Origin: Actinomycetales bacterium
GTDB taxonomy: Bacteria; Actinomycetota; Actinomycetes; Actinomycetales; Quadrisphaeraceae
NCBI GenBank assembly: GCA_022701985.1
Contig: JAKONK010000145.1
Span: 1 to 38,119 of the forward strand
Direction of reading: 5' to 3'
Length of the DNA stretch: 38,119 nucleotides
The translations under genes and the position numbers were made by a program. Below are positions 7,252 through 15,434 of the stretch, in pieces; within the stretch, counting starts at the first letter, position 1; the number at the start of each line of letters is the position of its first letter. Under the pieces are notes generated by a model that saw nothing but the letters and a program-made list of their open reading frames with translations, did no database searches and was not told the origin of the DNA.

Positions 7252-8735
7252 GCCCGCTCCTCCTGCTGGTCCTGCGGCTGGTCGTGCTGCGCGCGGGCGG
7301 CGGCGGCCGCCCGCGCCGAGGCGCTGCCGGCGCGCTTGCGCTCCGTCCAGCCCTCCACGTTCTTCTGGCGCCCGCGGCCCACGCCGATGGCGCCCGGGGG
7401 CACGTCGTCGGTGATGACCGAGCCGGCGGCGGTGTACGCGCCGTCGCCGACGGTCACCGGGGCCACGAGCACGCTGTCGCTGCCGACGAAGGCCGCGTCA
7501 CCGACGCGGGTGCGGCTCTTGGTCTGGCCGTCGTAGTTGGCGAAGATCGTGGCGGCGCCGATGTTGCTGCCCTCACCGATCTCCGCGTCACCCACGTAGG
7601 ACAGGTGCGGCACCTTGCTGCGCGCCCCGATCATGGCGTTCTTGGTCTCCACGAAGGCGCCGATCTTGCCCTCCTCCCCCAGGCGGGTGCCCGGGCGGAG
7701 GAAGGAGAACGGCCCGACGGTGGCGCCGGCGCCGACGACGGCCAGCTCGCCGTGGGTCCGCTGGACGACGGCGCCCTGCCCCACCTCGCAGTCGCGCAGC
7801 GTGGTGTCGGGGCCGACGGTCGCGCCCTCTGCGACGCTCGTCGCGCCCAGCAGCTGCGTGCCCGGCAGCACGGTGGTGTCGCGACCGAGGTCCACGGTGA
7901 CGTCGACCCAGGTGGTGGCCGGGTCGACCACGCTGACCCCGGCCCGCATGTGGCGCTCGAGGGTGCGGCGGTTCAGCGCAGCCCCCAGGGCCGCGAGCTG
8001 GACGCGGTCGTTGACGCCCTCGACCTCGCTGGTGTCGGTGACGGCCCGGGCGGCCACGCGGTGCCCCTCGGCGCGGGCCAGGGCCAGCACGTCGGTCAGG
8101 TAGACCTCGCCCTGGGCGTTGTCGCGGCCCACCCGGGGCAGCGCGGCCGCCAGGACGGCGGCGTCGAAGGCCCAGATGCCGGTGTTCACCTCGGCGACGG
8201 CGCGCTCGGCCTCGGTGGCGTCCTTCTGCTCGACGATGCGCTCGACACCGCCGGCGGCGTCGCGCAGGACGCGGCCGTAGCCGGTGGGGTCGGGCAGGAC
8301 GGCGGACAGCACCGTGACGCCGTTGCCCTCGGCCTCGTGCGCCGCGGCCAGCTCGACCAGGGTCTCCGCGCGCAGCAGCGGGACGTCGCCGAAGGTGACC
8401 ACCACGGTCCCGGCCAGCGGCGGGGCGCCGGCGCCGCGCTCGGCCGCGAGCGCGTCGAGGCCGCACTGCACCGCGCGGCCGGTGCCGGGCACGTCGTCCT
8501 GGTCGGCGACGAGGGCCCCGGGGTGCACCTCGAGGGCGTGGGCGGCGACGCGCTCGCGCTCGTGGCGCACCACCACCACGAGCCGCTCCGGCTCGGCGCC
8601 GCGCGCGGCGGCGAGGGCGTGGCCCAGCAGGCTCCGGCCCCCGATGGCGTGGAGCACCTTGGGGGTGGCCGAGCGCATGCGGGTGCCCTCCCCCGCGGCG
8701 AGGACGACGACGGCTGCCGGGCGGGTCGAGCTCAC
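7248..8735 (-). CDS. glmU: bifunctional UDP-GlcNAc pyrophosphorylase / GlcN-1-P N-acetyltransferase
   Basis: GlmU acetylates glucosamine-1-phosphate and then forms UDP-GlcNAc, the precursor of peptidoglycan and of many exopolysaccharides. The uridylyltransferase domain opens with LAAGEGTRMRSATPKVLH (residues 12-29) and contains TFGDVPLL and the EVNTGIWAFD segment. The second half is a left-handed beta-helix with hexapeptide repeats, ETKNAMIGARSKVPHLSYVGD and NYDGQTKSRT at the acetyltransferase site. I start at GTG 8735 with AGGGAG nine bases upstream, giving 495 residues; GTG 8756 is a less likely alternative. The open frame continues through the tRNA gene to 8960, which is not coding. The C-terminus has a Gln/Glu/Ala-rich tail. 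Confidence 0.96.
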   Translation of the reverse strand: MSSTRPAAVVVLAAGEGTRMRSATPKVLHAIGGRSLLGHALAAARGAEPERLVVVVRHERERVAAHALEVHPGALVADQDDVPGTGRAVQCGLDALAAERGAGAPPLAGTVVVTFGDVPLLRAETLVELAAAHEAEGNGVTVLSAVLPDPTGYGRVLRDAAGGVERIVEQKDATEAERAVAEVNTGIWAFDAAVLAAALPRVGRDNAQGEVYLTDVLALARAEGHRVAARAVTDTSEVEGVNDRVQLAALGAALNRRTLERHMRAGVSVVDPATTWVDVTVDLGRDTTVLPGTQLLGATSVAEGATVGPDTTLRDCEVGQGAVVQRTHGELAVVGAGATVGPFSFLRPGTRLGEEGKIGAFVETKNAMIGARSKVPHLSYVGDAEIGEGSNIGAATIFANYDGQTKSRTRVGDAAFVGSDSVLVAPVTVGDGAYTAAGSVITDDVPPGAIGVGRGRQKNVEGWTERKRAGSASARAAAAARAQHDQPQDQQEERA

Positions 8736-8851
8736 GCGGACGCGCTCCCTGCTCACGGGGGTGGGGTCGCCCAGGACACTACCGGGGCGCGGACCGCCCC
8801 CAGGCCGCCCCCGTCCCCTGCCGGCAGACACCCCGACCGACGACGGGACAG

Positions 8852-8923
8852 CTCCTCCGCGAGGATTCGAACCCCGACCGGACGGCACCAAAGGCCGCCG
8901 TGCTGCCGTTACACCACGGAGGA
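8852..8923 (-). tRNA. tRNA-Gln (anticodon TTG)
   Basis: A 72-base cloverleaf reads from 8923 to 8852. The acceptor arms TCCTCCG and CGGAGGA pair over 7 bp. The anticodon stem GCGGC/GCCGT (one G-U pair) closes the loop CTTTGGT with anticodon TTG. The T arm is CGGGG-TTCGAAT-CCTCG (one G-U pair). The discriminator base is G and no CCA is encoded. It lies 116 bases upstream of glmU on the same strand, the common actinobacterial arrangement. No clear promoter was seen in 8924-9049. Confidence 0.95.
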
Positions 8924-9049
8924 CGGCGCAGACCTGCGCTGCTCCGCCCCACCCTGCCACGTCTCGGCCGGCCCCCGGCAGACGCGCGCCGTCGTGCGGT
9001 CCGCCGGACCGGGCCAGCGCTGGTCGAGACCACCGACAGTCCGGAGGCC

Positions 9050-9610
9050 TCAGCAGGCGGGGGGCTTCACCGCGTCGACGACGGCGCCGACGGCCTGGCA
9101 GACCACACCGGCGACGCGGGCGTAGGTGACGTCGCTGCGGCCGTAGGGGTCCTCGACGTCGTCGTCCGCGCTGGGGGGCGCGGCCCAGCGGGCGCGGGCG
9201 GAGGCGAGGCCGTCGCGGAGCTCGACGAGGCGCTCCTCGGGGGCGGTCGCCTGCAGCCCGGGAGCGGACAGCGCTGCCAGGCGGCCCGCCTCGCGGAGGG
9301 TGTAGGTGCGGCGCACCAGGGACGGGTCGAGCTCCAGCACCGCCGCGCGGTGGTCGCGCGTGGCGGTGAGCACGAGGTCGGCGCCGGCGAGCACCCGCTC
9401 GTCCAGCTGGCGCGCGAGGTGCGTGGCGGGCCCCGCCCGCCAGCGCAGGACGATCATGGCGGACTGCTGGGTCATCGGCTGGCCGGCGAGGGCGCGCGTG
9501 CCGGCGCTCGTGGTGGTGGCGAGGTCACCGAGGTGCGCGTCGAGGAGGCGCGCGGCCATGGGCGAGCGGCACACGTTGCCGGTGCACACGACCACGATCC
9601 TGAACGCCAC
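9050..9610 (-). CDS. low-molecular-weight protein-tyrosine phosphatase
   Basis: The 186-residue protein has the LMW-PTP phosphate loop C9-TGNVC-R15-S at its N-terminus and the general-acid Asp in D154-PYG near its end. In capsule and exopolysaccharide loci such enzymes (Wzb/Ptp group) dephosphorylate the tyrosine-rich tail of the BY-kinase, which makes the Wzz/BY-kinase at 15873-17393 the likely partner (inference). The start is GTG 9610: the conserved strand IVVVCTGN begins at residue 5, and no Shine-Dalgarno sequence precedes it, while a TAGCGT hexamer lies exactly 7 bases upstream, so the transcript may be leaderless. It diverges from the acyltransferase gene. Confidence 0.93.
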   Translation of the reverse strand: MAFRIVVVCTGNVCRSPMAARLLDAHLGDLATTTSAGTRALAGQPMTQQSAMIVLRWRAGPATHLARQLDERVLAGADLVLTATRDHRAAVLELDPSLVRRTYTLREAGRLAALSAPGLQATAPEERLVELRDGLASARARWAAPPSADDDVEDPYGRSDVTYARVAGVVCQAVGAVVDAVKPPAC

Positions 9611-9617
9611 GCAGGTG

Positions 9618-9623
9618 ACGCTA
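9618..9623 (-). promoter_or_regulatory. -10-like hexamer for a leaderless tyrosine phosphatase mRNA
   Basis: TAGCGT on the minus strand lies 7 bases before the GTG start of the phosphatase gene, which has no ribosome binding site. This spacing would put the transcription start at or next to the start codon. No clear -35 hexamer is visible. Confidence 0.4.
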
Positions 9624-9714
9624 GTGCAGGCCGGCCGTGTGGTGGCGCCCCCCGGCGGGTAGACCGAACGTGCGGACGACGGCCTCAGCCCTCCCGGGAG
9701 GACCCCCTGGTCCC

Positions 9715-9720
9715 TACGGT
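9715..9720 (+). promoter_or_regulatory. -10-like hexamer for a leaderless acyltransferase mRNA
   Basis: TACGGT lies 7 bases before the GTG start of the acyltransferase gene, in the mirror arrangement to the divergent phosphatase gene. A perfect 12-bp palindrome CCTCCCGGGAGG (9690-9701) lies just upstream and may be an operator. Confidence 0.35.
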
Positions 9721-9727
9721 CAGCGCC

Positions 9728-11773
9728 GTGCCCACCGCCTTCCCCAGCGCCGGCCCGGACGCCGTGCCCGCGCCGCCCCCGCTCGCGGGCGCCGCGCGCC
9801 GCGGCGGCGGTGCGACCGGCGCCGCCGGCTACCGGCCCGACGTCGACGGGCTGCGCGCCGTCGCCGTCCTGGCGGTGGTCCTCTACCACGCGGGCGTCCC
9901 GGGGATCAGCGGAGGCTTCGTCGGGGTCGACGTCTTCTTCGTGATCTCGGGGTACCTGATCACCGGCATCGTCGCCCGGGAGGTGGCGGCCGGGGAGTTC
10001 CGCCTGGCGCGCTTCTACGAGCGGCGGGCGCGGCGGATCCTGCCGGCGCTGTTCGTCGTGGTCGGCGTGGTGGCCGTGCCGGCGGCCGTGCTGCTCGTGC
10101 CGCAGTCGCTGGCCGCCTACGGTCGGAGCGCGGCGGCCGCGGCGCTGTCGGTGAGCAACATCAGCTTCTACCGCTCGACGGACTACTTCTCCCCCGGTGC
10201 GGGACAGCTGCCGCTGCTCCACACCTGGTCGCTGGGGGTGGAGGAGCAGTTCTACGTGGTCCTGCCGCTGTACCTGCTGCTGCTGCGCCGGCAGCTGGTG
10301 CGGCGCCCGCTGCTGGTCATCGGCCCGCCGGTGCTCGCGTCGTTCGTGCTCGCGGTGCTGTGGACCTCCTCCGGCGCGACGTCGGAGGCGTTCTACCTGC
10401 CGTTCGGGCGGGCGTGGGAGCTCGGCGTGGGCGCGGCCCTGGCGCTGGGCGTGCTCCCGGCGGTCCGGTCGCGGCTGCTGGCTGCGGGACTGGTGGGCGC
10501 GGGGCTCGCAGCCGTGCTGGCGTCGGCGGTCCTCTACGACGACCGCACGACCTTCCCGGGGGTGGCGGCCCTGCTGCCCGTGCTGGGCGCCGCCGCCGTC
10601 GTCCACGGCGGCGCGGTGCACCGGGTCGGCGCCTCGCGGCTGCTCTCGCTGCGTCCGGTGGTCTTCGTGGGCCTGGTGTCGTACTCCCTCTACCTGTGGC
10701 ACTGGCCGGTGCTCGTGCTGGCGCGGACGGTCCTGGCGCGCGACCTGCCGCTCTGGCTGTCGCTGGCGCTGCTGCCGCTGATGTTCGCCCTGGCGGTCCT
10801 CTCCTGGCGCTTCGTGGAGCGTCCGTTCCGCCGCCCGCGGTCCGGATCGGGCACCCGGCGCCCCCTGCTCGTGGCGACCGCTGCGATCCTCGCGGTGGCG
10901 GCGGCGGGCTCAGCGGTGCTGGCCCTCGGCGGCCTCCCGGGCCGCTTCTCCCCCGCCGTCCGCGTGCTGGCCACCGCGACCGACGACACCAACCCCGAGC
11001 GCGCCCGCTGCGACAGCCCCTCGCTGGAGCGCATCCGCTCCGGTGACCTGTGCGTGCTGGGCGCCCCCGGGATGGCCCCGACGACGGCGCTGGTGGGCGA
11101 CAGCTTCGGCGACGCGCTCTCCCCCGGCGTGGTCGCCGCCGCCGAGGCGCAGGGCCGCTCGGTGCTCGTGGCCACGCGCGCGGGGTGCCGCCCCCTGGTG
11201 GGTCTGACCTCGGTCTCCCCCGAGTGCGCCCGGGCGCTGGACGCCACGGTGGCCGAGGTCGCCGCGACCCCCTCCGTCACGACGGTGGTGCTGGTGGGCC
11301 GCTGGTCGACCATGGTCGAGGGCGTGCGGCTGGGTGCCTACTCCGGCGTGGAGAGCTACCTCGCCGACGCACGGACCACCGCACCCGGCCCGCAGGAGAA
11401 CCGCGCGGTGTTCAGCAGGTCCCTGGCCCGCACGGTCGCGGCCCTCGGGCAGGGCAAGCGGGTCTGGGTGGTCGCGGGCGTGCCCGAGCAGGAGGTCCTG
11501 GTGCCCCAGGCGCTGACCACGCGCGCCGTGCTGGGCCTCGGCCCGCTGGAGGGGGTCTCGCGGGAGTCCTACGACGCCCGCCAGGCGAGCACCCTCTCGC
11601 TATTGGCCGCAGGCACGGGCTACGACGTCATCGACGTCGGCGCGGCGGCGTGCGACGACGCGCAGTGCCCGGTCGTCGCCGACGGGCGCTCGCTGTACGC
11701 CGACGACAACCACCCCAGCCGCTACGGGGCCGAGCGCCTCGCGCCGCTGTTCGCGCCGGTCTTCGCCGGCTGA
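9728..11773 (+). CDS. acyltransferase 3 / SGNH hydrolase-like fusion (OafA type)
   Basis: This 681-residue membrane protein should O-acylate a surface polysaccharide. The N-terminal acyltransferase-3 domain carries YRPDVDGLRAVAVLAVVLYH, GGFVGVDVFFVISGYLITG, FYERRARRILPALF and SLGVEEQFYVVLPLYLLL, with about ten membrane helices up to residue ~400. The C-terminal extracytoplasmic SGNH-like domain shows LVGDSFGDALS with the nucleophile Ser and DDNHPSRYG with the Asp/His pair, so both modules look intact. This is the OafA-like architecture, in which the membrane part passes acyl groups to the SGNH part. GTG 9728 is the only reasonable start near the conserved region; it lacks a Shine-Dalgarno sequence. 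Acyl donor and target sugar are unknown. Confidence 0.92.
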   Translation: MPTAFPSAGPDAVPAPPPLAGAARRGGGATGAAGYRPDVDGLRAVAVLAVVLYHAGVPGISGGFVGVDVFFVISGYLITGIVAREVAAGEFRLARFYERRARRILPALFVVVGVVAVPAAVLLVPQSLAAYGRSAAAAALSVSNISFYRSTDYFSPGAGQLPLLHTWSLGVEEQFYVVLPLYLLLLRRQLVRRPLLVIGPPVLASFVLAVLWTSSGATSEAFYLPFGRAWELGVGAALALGVLPAVRSRLLAAGLVGAGLAAVLASAVLYDDRTTFPGVAALLPVLGAAAVVHGGAVHRVGASRLLSLRPVVFVGLVSYSLYLWHWPVLVLARTVLARDLPLWLSLALLPLMFALAVLSWRFVERPFRRPRSGSGTRRPLLVATAAILAVAAAGSAVLALGGLPGRFSPAVRVLATATDDTNPERARCDSPSLERIRSGDLCVLGAPGMAPTTALVGDSFGDALSPGVVAAAEAQGRSVLVATRAGCRPLVGLTSVSPECARALDATVAEVAATPSVTTVVLVGRWSTMVEGVRLGAYSGVESYLADARTTAPGPQENRAVFSRSLARTVAALGQGKRVWVVAGVPEQEVLVPQALTTRAVLGLGPLEGVSRESYDARQASTLSLLAAGTGYDVIDVGAAACDDAQCPVVADGRSLYADDNHPSRYGAERLAPLFAPVFAG

Positions 11774-11785
11774 CCGGCGGCGGGG

Positions 11786-12769
11786 TCAGCGGCCGCTGAG
11801 GGAGCGGCCGCGGCGGGCGTACTCGACGTAGGCGACGCCGAGCGCGCCGGAGAGCATGCCCGCCCCGGCGGCGCAGTGGACCGCTCCGGTGGCGCGCTGC
11901 GCCAGGGAGCCGGTCAGGGCGCCGCGGACCACGACGAGCGCCCCCTTGAGGCAGCGCAGGACCCCGCGGCCGACGAGCTCGGCGCGGCGCAGGTGGCGCC
12001 GGGGGCCGCTCTCGAGGGCGAGCGTGACGCGGCTCCAGGTGGTGCCGGTGCGGAAGGACCGGTGGACCACGTACTGACGGGTGGCGCGGCGCGCGGGGAC
12101 GGGGCTGTCGACCTCCGCCTCGTCGCACCAGCGGATCTCGTGGCCGCGGCGGGTGAGGGCGCGCGTCAGCATCGAGTCGGAGCCGCCGGTGAGGCCGAAG
12201 GCGTCGTCGAACCGGAGGTCCTCGGCGCGCAGCACCGCGAGGTCGAGCAGCAGGTTGTTGGTGGCGGCCCCGCGCACGCGGGTGCCGGTGGGGTGCACGG
12301 TCCTGTCGAAGAGGCCGCTCGCGGCGACCCACGGCTGGGGCGCGCCCTCGAAGGTGGGGACCGCCGGTCCGACGACGGCGGCGCAGCCCCAGTCCCGCCA
12401 GGCGCCGACCAGTGCCTCGAGCCAGCCCGGGCGCGGCACCTCGTCGTCGTCGAGGAAGACGACGGCGGCGGCCCCGGCGGCGGTCGCGTGCTCCAGGGCG
12501 CGGTTGCGGCCCGCGGCGATGCCGGGACGGGGCTCGTGCAGGTAGGTCAGGCCGTCGGCGGCCCAGCGCCCGGCGGTGGCGGCAGCTCCGGCGTCGGGGT
12601 CGTTGTCGACCAGGACGACGGCGGCGCCCAGGGGGCGGGCCTGCTCGAGGAGGACGGGCACGACGGCCGCGAGGAGCTCGGGGCGGCGGTACGTGAGCAT
12701 CGCGACGACCACGTCGCCGCCGGTGGGCGCGGGCGCCGCTGCGGCTCGGTCCTGGGCGTTCGTCTCCAC
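11786..12769 (-). CDS. family 2 glycosyltransferase, paralog of the gene at 20303-21265
   Basis: The 327-residue protein has a GT-A fold: VVVAMLTYRRPELLAAVVPVL at the N-terminus, VVLVDNDPDAGA, HEPRPGIAAGRNRALEHA, the DXD-type AVVFLDDDEVPRPGWLEAL, then NNLLLDLAVL, GLTGGSDSMLTRAL and a WCDEAEVDSPVP segment. It ends with two hydrophobic stretches and GVAYVEYARRGR. The same blocks in the same order occur in the second GT2 gene, including the unusual terminal YVEY-RR. GTG 12769 is chosen since the fold begins about 18 residues later; GTG 12823 is also open. It is divergent from the Wzx/Wzy operon and presumably adds one sugar to the repeat unit. Confidence 0.9.
   Translation of the reverse strand: METNAQDRAAAAPAPTGGDVVVAMLTYRRPELLAAVVPVLLEQARPLGAAVVLVDNDPDAGAAATAGRWAADGLTYLHEPRPGIAAGRNRALEHATAAGAAAVVFLDDDEVPRPGWLEALVGAWRDWGCAAVVGPAVPTFEGAPQPWVAASGLFDRTVHPTGTRVRGAATNNLLLDLAVLRAEDLRFDDAFGLTGGSDSMLTRALTRRGHEIRWCDEAEVDSPVPARRATRQYVVHRSFRTGTTWSRVTLALESGPRRHLRRAELVGRGVLRCLKGALVVVRGALTGSLAQRATGAVHCAAGAGMLSGALGVAYVEYARRGRSLSGR
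11789..11811. terminator. hairpin at the convergent ends of the acyltransferase and GT2 genes
   Basis: Two GCGGCCGC octamers pair over 8 bp around a 7-base loop, inside the last codons of the GT2 gene and 16 bases past the acyltransferase stop. A smaller 6-bp hairpin (11764-11779) overlaps the acyltransferase stop codon. Because the genes converge with only 12 bases between them, it could act on both strands. There is no T-run on either side. Confidence 0.4.
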
Positions 12770-12869
12770 GGGTCCGTCATCGGCGCTGCGGCGCCGACCA
12801 GCAGCGCAGCGCAGCGCCTGCACCCGTTCGGGCTACCTGGGAGGGCGCAACCGGGTGCTGGGCGACCGA

Positions 12870-12894
12870 GGGCGGTGACGGGGGATCACCGCCC
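12870..12894. promoter_or_regulatory. 9-bp inverted repeat in the gap before the Wzx/Wzy operon
   Basis: GGGCGGTGA and TCACCGCCC are separated by 7 bases in the 191-bp divergent gap between the GT2 gene and the rightward operon, 67 bases before ATG 12961. It may be an operator for the operon or a 5'-leader hairpin. No TANNNT box in good register was found. Confidence 0.35.
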
Positions 12895-12960
12895 GTCGAC
12901 AGTGGTCGTCGTGGTCCGCCGCGCCACTTCCCCCGCAGGTCCCACGCCCCTGGAGGCGCC

Positions 12961-13743
12961 ATGAGCACCACGATCCCGGCCACGGCGCCCGGACGGCCCC
13001 GCTACGCCACCTCGCTGTCGCAGCTGCTGCGGGCCCAGAAGTCGGCCCAGGGCGCTCCGGCGTACTCGCGCTTCGTGAACCGGCCGCTGGGGCGCCGGCT
13101 GGCGGCGGCCGCTCACGTGGCGGGGCTGACCCCGAACCAGGTCACCGCCCTGTCGGGCCTGGCCACCTTCTCCGGCATCGCCGTCATCGCCCTCGCTCCC
13201 CCGGGGTGGTGGAAGGGCCTGGTGGTCGCGGTGCTGCTGGTGCTGGGGTACGCGCTCGACGCCGCCGACGGCCAGCTCGCGCGGCTGCGCGGCGGCGGCT
13301 CGAAGGCCGGGGAGTGGCTCGACCACGTCGTCGACGCCGCCAAGACCTCGTGCCTGCACCTGGCCGTCGCCGTCGGCGCCTACCGCACCTTCGAGCCGCG
13401 CCCGGAGTCGTGGCTGCTGGTGCCGCTGGCCTTCGCCGCGGTCTCCAGCACCTGGTTCTTCACGATCATCCTCAACGACCACCTGCGCCGGCTGGCGGGC
13501 ACGCGCGACGCGCAGGCCACCGTCTCCGCCGGTGAGGCCCGTGCGCACTCGCGCCTGCGCTCGGTGGCCTCGGCCCCCGTCGACTACGGCGTGCTGTGCG
13601 TGCTCGTGGTGCTGCTGGGCTGGCCCGCGGTCTTCGTGTGGGCCTACGGGGCGCTCGCGCTCGGCTTCACCGCCGTCACGGCCGCCTCGATGGTCGCCTG
13701 GTACCGCCAGGTCTCGCGGCTCGACCCGCGGACGGCCGCGTGA
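12961..13743 (+). CDS. CDP-alcohol phosphotransferase (integral membrane)
   Basis: The 260-residue membrane protein transfers a phospho-alcohol from a CDP-alcohol to an acceptor. The full family motif D-x2-D-G-x2-A-R-x8-G-x3-D-x3-D is present with D100, D103, G104, A107, R108, G117, D121 and D125, so all metal-binding Asp residues are there. Several membrane helices surround it. ATG 12961 has GGAGG five bases upstream. It is the first gene of the Wzx/Wzy operon, and a cytidylyltransferase-like gene lies two genes downstream. This suggests a role in decorating or linking the polysaccharide with a phospho-polyol rather than in bulk phospholipid synthesis (inference). A housekeeping phospholipid role cannot be excluded. 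Confidence 0.9.
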   Translation: MSTTIPATAPGRPRYATSLSQLLRAQKSAQGAPAYSRFVNRPLGRRLAAAAHVAGLTPNQVTALSGLATFSGIAVIALAPPGWWKGLVVAVLLVLGYALDAADGQLARLRGGGSKAGEWLDHVVDAAKTSCLHLAVAVGAYRTFEPRPESWLLVPLAFAAVSSTWFFTIILNDHLRRLAGTRDAQATVSAGEARAHSRLRSVASAPVDYGVLCVLVVLLGWPAVFVWAYGALALGFTAVTAASMVAWYRQVSRLDPRTAA

Positions 13744-15434
13744 GCAGCGCGGTGGGCAGTGCGGCGACCAGCACCGACCGACGCTCCTCCGACCGGGACC
13801 CCGCCGCCCCCGTCATCGGCCGGGGCGCGCTCCCGGGCTGGCTGCTGCTGCTCCTGGGCGCGGGCGCCGCGGCGCTGTCGGCGGTGGGCTCGTGGCACGT
13901 CTCCGTCTGGTACGACGAAGCCGCCACGATCACCGCCGGGACGCGCTCGTGGTCGGACCTGCTGCACCTGGTGCGGCAGACCAACGCCGTCCAGGGCGTG
14001 TTCTACGCGTTCGCGCACCTGTGGTTCGACGTCGCGGGGACCTCGCCCTTCGCGCTGCGCCTGCCCAGCGCGCTGTCGGTGGGCGTCGCGGCGGCCGGCA
14101 CGGCGTGGCTGGCGGCGCGGGCCCTTCCGCGGCGCTCGGCGGTCGCCGCGGGCGTCGTCGTCGCGCTGCTGCCCCGCGTGACCTGGGCCGGCGTGGAGGG
14201 GCGGCCCTTCGCCCCGGCGATGGCGCTCGCCGTCGTGCTCTCGGTGGTGCTGGTCGTCGCCCTCGAGCGCGGTCTGCGGCGCTGGTGGGTGCTCTACGCG
14301 GCGGTGGCCGCGCTGTCGGTGGCGGTCTTCGTCTACACCGCGATGCTCGTCGTGGTCCACGGGCTCGTGCTGTGGGGGGCCCGGCGCACCCCGTGGTCCG
14401 CCCGGGTGCGGTGGCTCGTGGCCTCCACCGCCGCGGCGGTCCCGGCGAGCCCCGTGGTGCTCGTCTCCTCGGGGCAGACCAGCCAGCTGGGCATCGCCGA
14501 GCGCCCCTCGGTGGTCTGGGTGGCGCGCCGCCTGCTGGTCAACGAGTTCTTCCTGGGCACCACGCCCGCTCCGGTGGCCGAGGGCGTCCGCGCCGCCGCC
14601 GCGACGGGACAGACGGGCGCCCCGCTGTGGCAGGTGGCCGGCGTGCTGCTGGCGGTGGCGGGCTGGTCGCTCGCGGTGGTCGGCCTCCTGCGGTGGGGCC
14701 GGGCCGTGACGGCGGCGCGGACGGCCACCGGCGGTGGGAGCACGGGGGCGTCACCGGGCCGGCTGCTGGCCCTGGTGGTGCTGTGGCTCGTGCTGCCGGC
14801 GGCCGTCGTCTGCGGCTGGTCGGTGCTCGTCTCCCCGGTGTACGGGCCCCGCTACCTCGTCTTCTGCGCCCCGGCGCTGGCGGTGCTGGTGGGCCACGGC
14901 CTGGCCCAGCTGCCGGCCCGCCGATGGTGGTCGGCGGTCGTCGTCGTCCTGCTCCTGGCGCTGGTGGTGCCGGTCTACGCCTCCCAGCGCACGGCCTACG
15001 CGAAGAGCGCGGGCGACTGGTCCGGGGTGGCCGCGGCGGTGGCCGCCGGCTCCGAGCCCGGTGACGGCGTGTACTTCACCCCCCGCTTCAAGGGGGGCCC
15101 CGACGAGCCGGGCCCGTCCACGGTGCGCCAGGCCCGCGTGGCCTACCCCGCGGCGTTCGCGGGCCTCGAGGACCTGACCCTCGCGCGCAGCGCGGCCGAC
15201 GTCGGGCAGCTGCTCGCGGAGGACCGGCCCCTGGCGGACGCCTCGGGACGCCTCGCGGAGCTGGAGGCGGTCTGGGTGGTGCGTCGCCTGGACCAGCCGG
15301 CGCAGGCGGTGGTGCGGGACGACGCGGTGCTGGAGGCGGCCGGGCTGACCGGCCGCGAGGTGTGGCGGGGCCCCCAGGACGAGGTCCTCGTGTACGAGCG
15401 GACGAACGAGCAGAACGGTGCGAGGAGCAGCTGA
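13740..15434 (+). CDS. GT-C fold glycosyltransferase (family 39 / mannosyltransferase-like)
   Basis: This 564-residue polytopic protein is of the PMT/ArnT type, using a polyprenyl-phosphate sugar on the outer face of the membrane. The first membrane helix (about residues 33-50) is followed by HVSVWYDEAATITAG, in which D59-E60 is the conserved first-loop acidic pair of GT-C enzymes. Then come QGVFYAFAHLWFDVAGTSPFALRLPS and many hydrophobic helices up to about residue 425, and a soluble C-terminal region of about 130 residues. GTG 13740 overlaps the previous stop (GTGA). The GT2-GtrA gene at 34682-35869 may supply its polyprenyl-phosphate sugar donor (inference). Confidence 0.85.
   Translation: MSSAVGSAATSTDRRSSDRDPAAPVIGRGALPGWLLLLLGAGAAALSAVGSWHVSVWYDEAATITAGTRSWSDLLHLVRQTNAVQGVFYAFAHLWFDVAGTSPFALRLPSALSVGVAAAGTAWLAARALPRRSAVAAGVVVALLPRVTWAGVEGRPFAPAMALAVVLSVVLVVALERGLRRWWVLYAAVAALSVAVFVYTAMLVVVHGLVLWGARRTPWSARVRWLVASTAAAVPASPVVLVSSGQTSQLGIAERPSVVWVARRLLVNEFFLGTTPAPVAEGVRAAAATGQTGAPLWQVAGVLLAVAGWSLAVVGLLRWGRAVTAARTATGGGSTGASPGRLLALVVLWLVLPAAVVCGWSVLVSPVYGPRYLVFCAPALAVLVGHGLAQLPARRWWSAVVVVLLLALVVPVYASQRTAYAKSAGDWSGVAAAVAAGSEPGDGVYFTPRFKGGPDEPGPSTVRQARVAYPAAFAGLEDLTLARSAADVGQLLAEDRPLADASGRLAELEAVWVVRRLDQPAQAVVRDDAVLEAAGLTGREVWRGPQDEVLVYERTNEQNGARSS

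Noticed and set aside
8784-8800. A 6-bp hairpin between tRNA-Gln and glmU as a terminator
   Set aside because: The stem is short and all G+C; in this composition such dyads arise often by chance.
8736-8960. A longer N-terminus for glmU
   Set aside because: The open frame passes through the tRNA-Gln gene, and the conserved GlmU N-terminus begins right after GTG 8735 with its own ribosome binding site.
9622-10702. A longer N-terminus for the tyrosine phosphatase
   Set aside because: The extra sequence lies opposite the acyltransferase gene and is not phosphatase-like; the catalytic loop normally begins within the first 10-15 residues.
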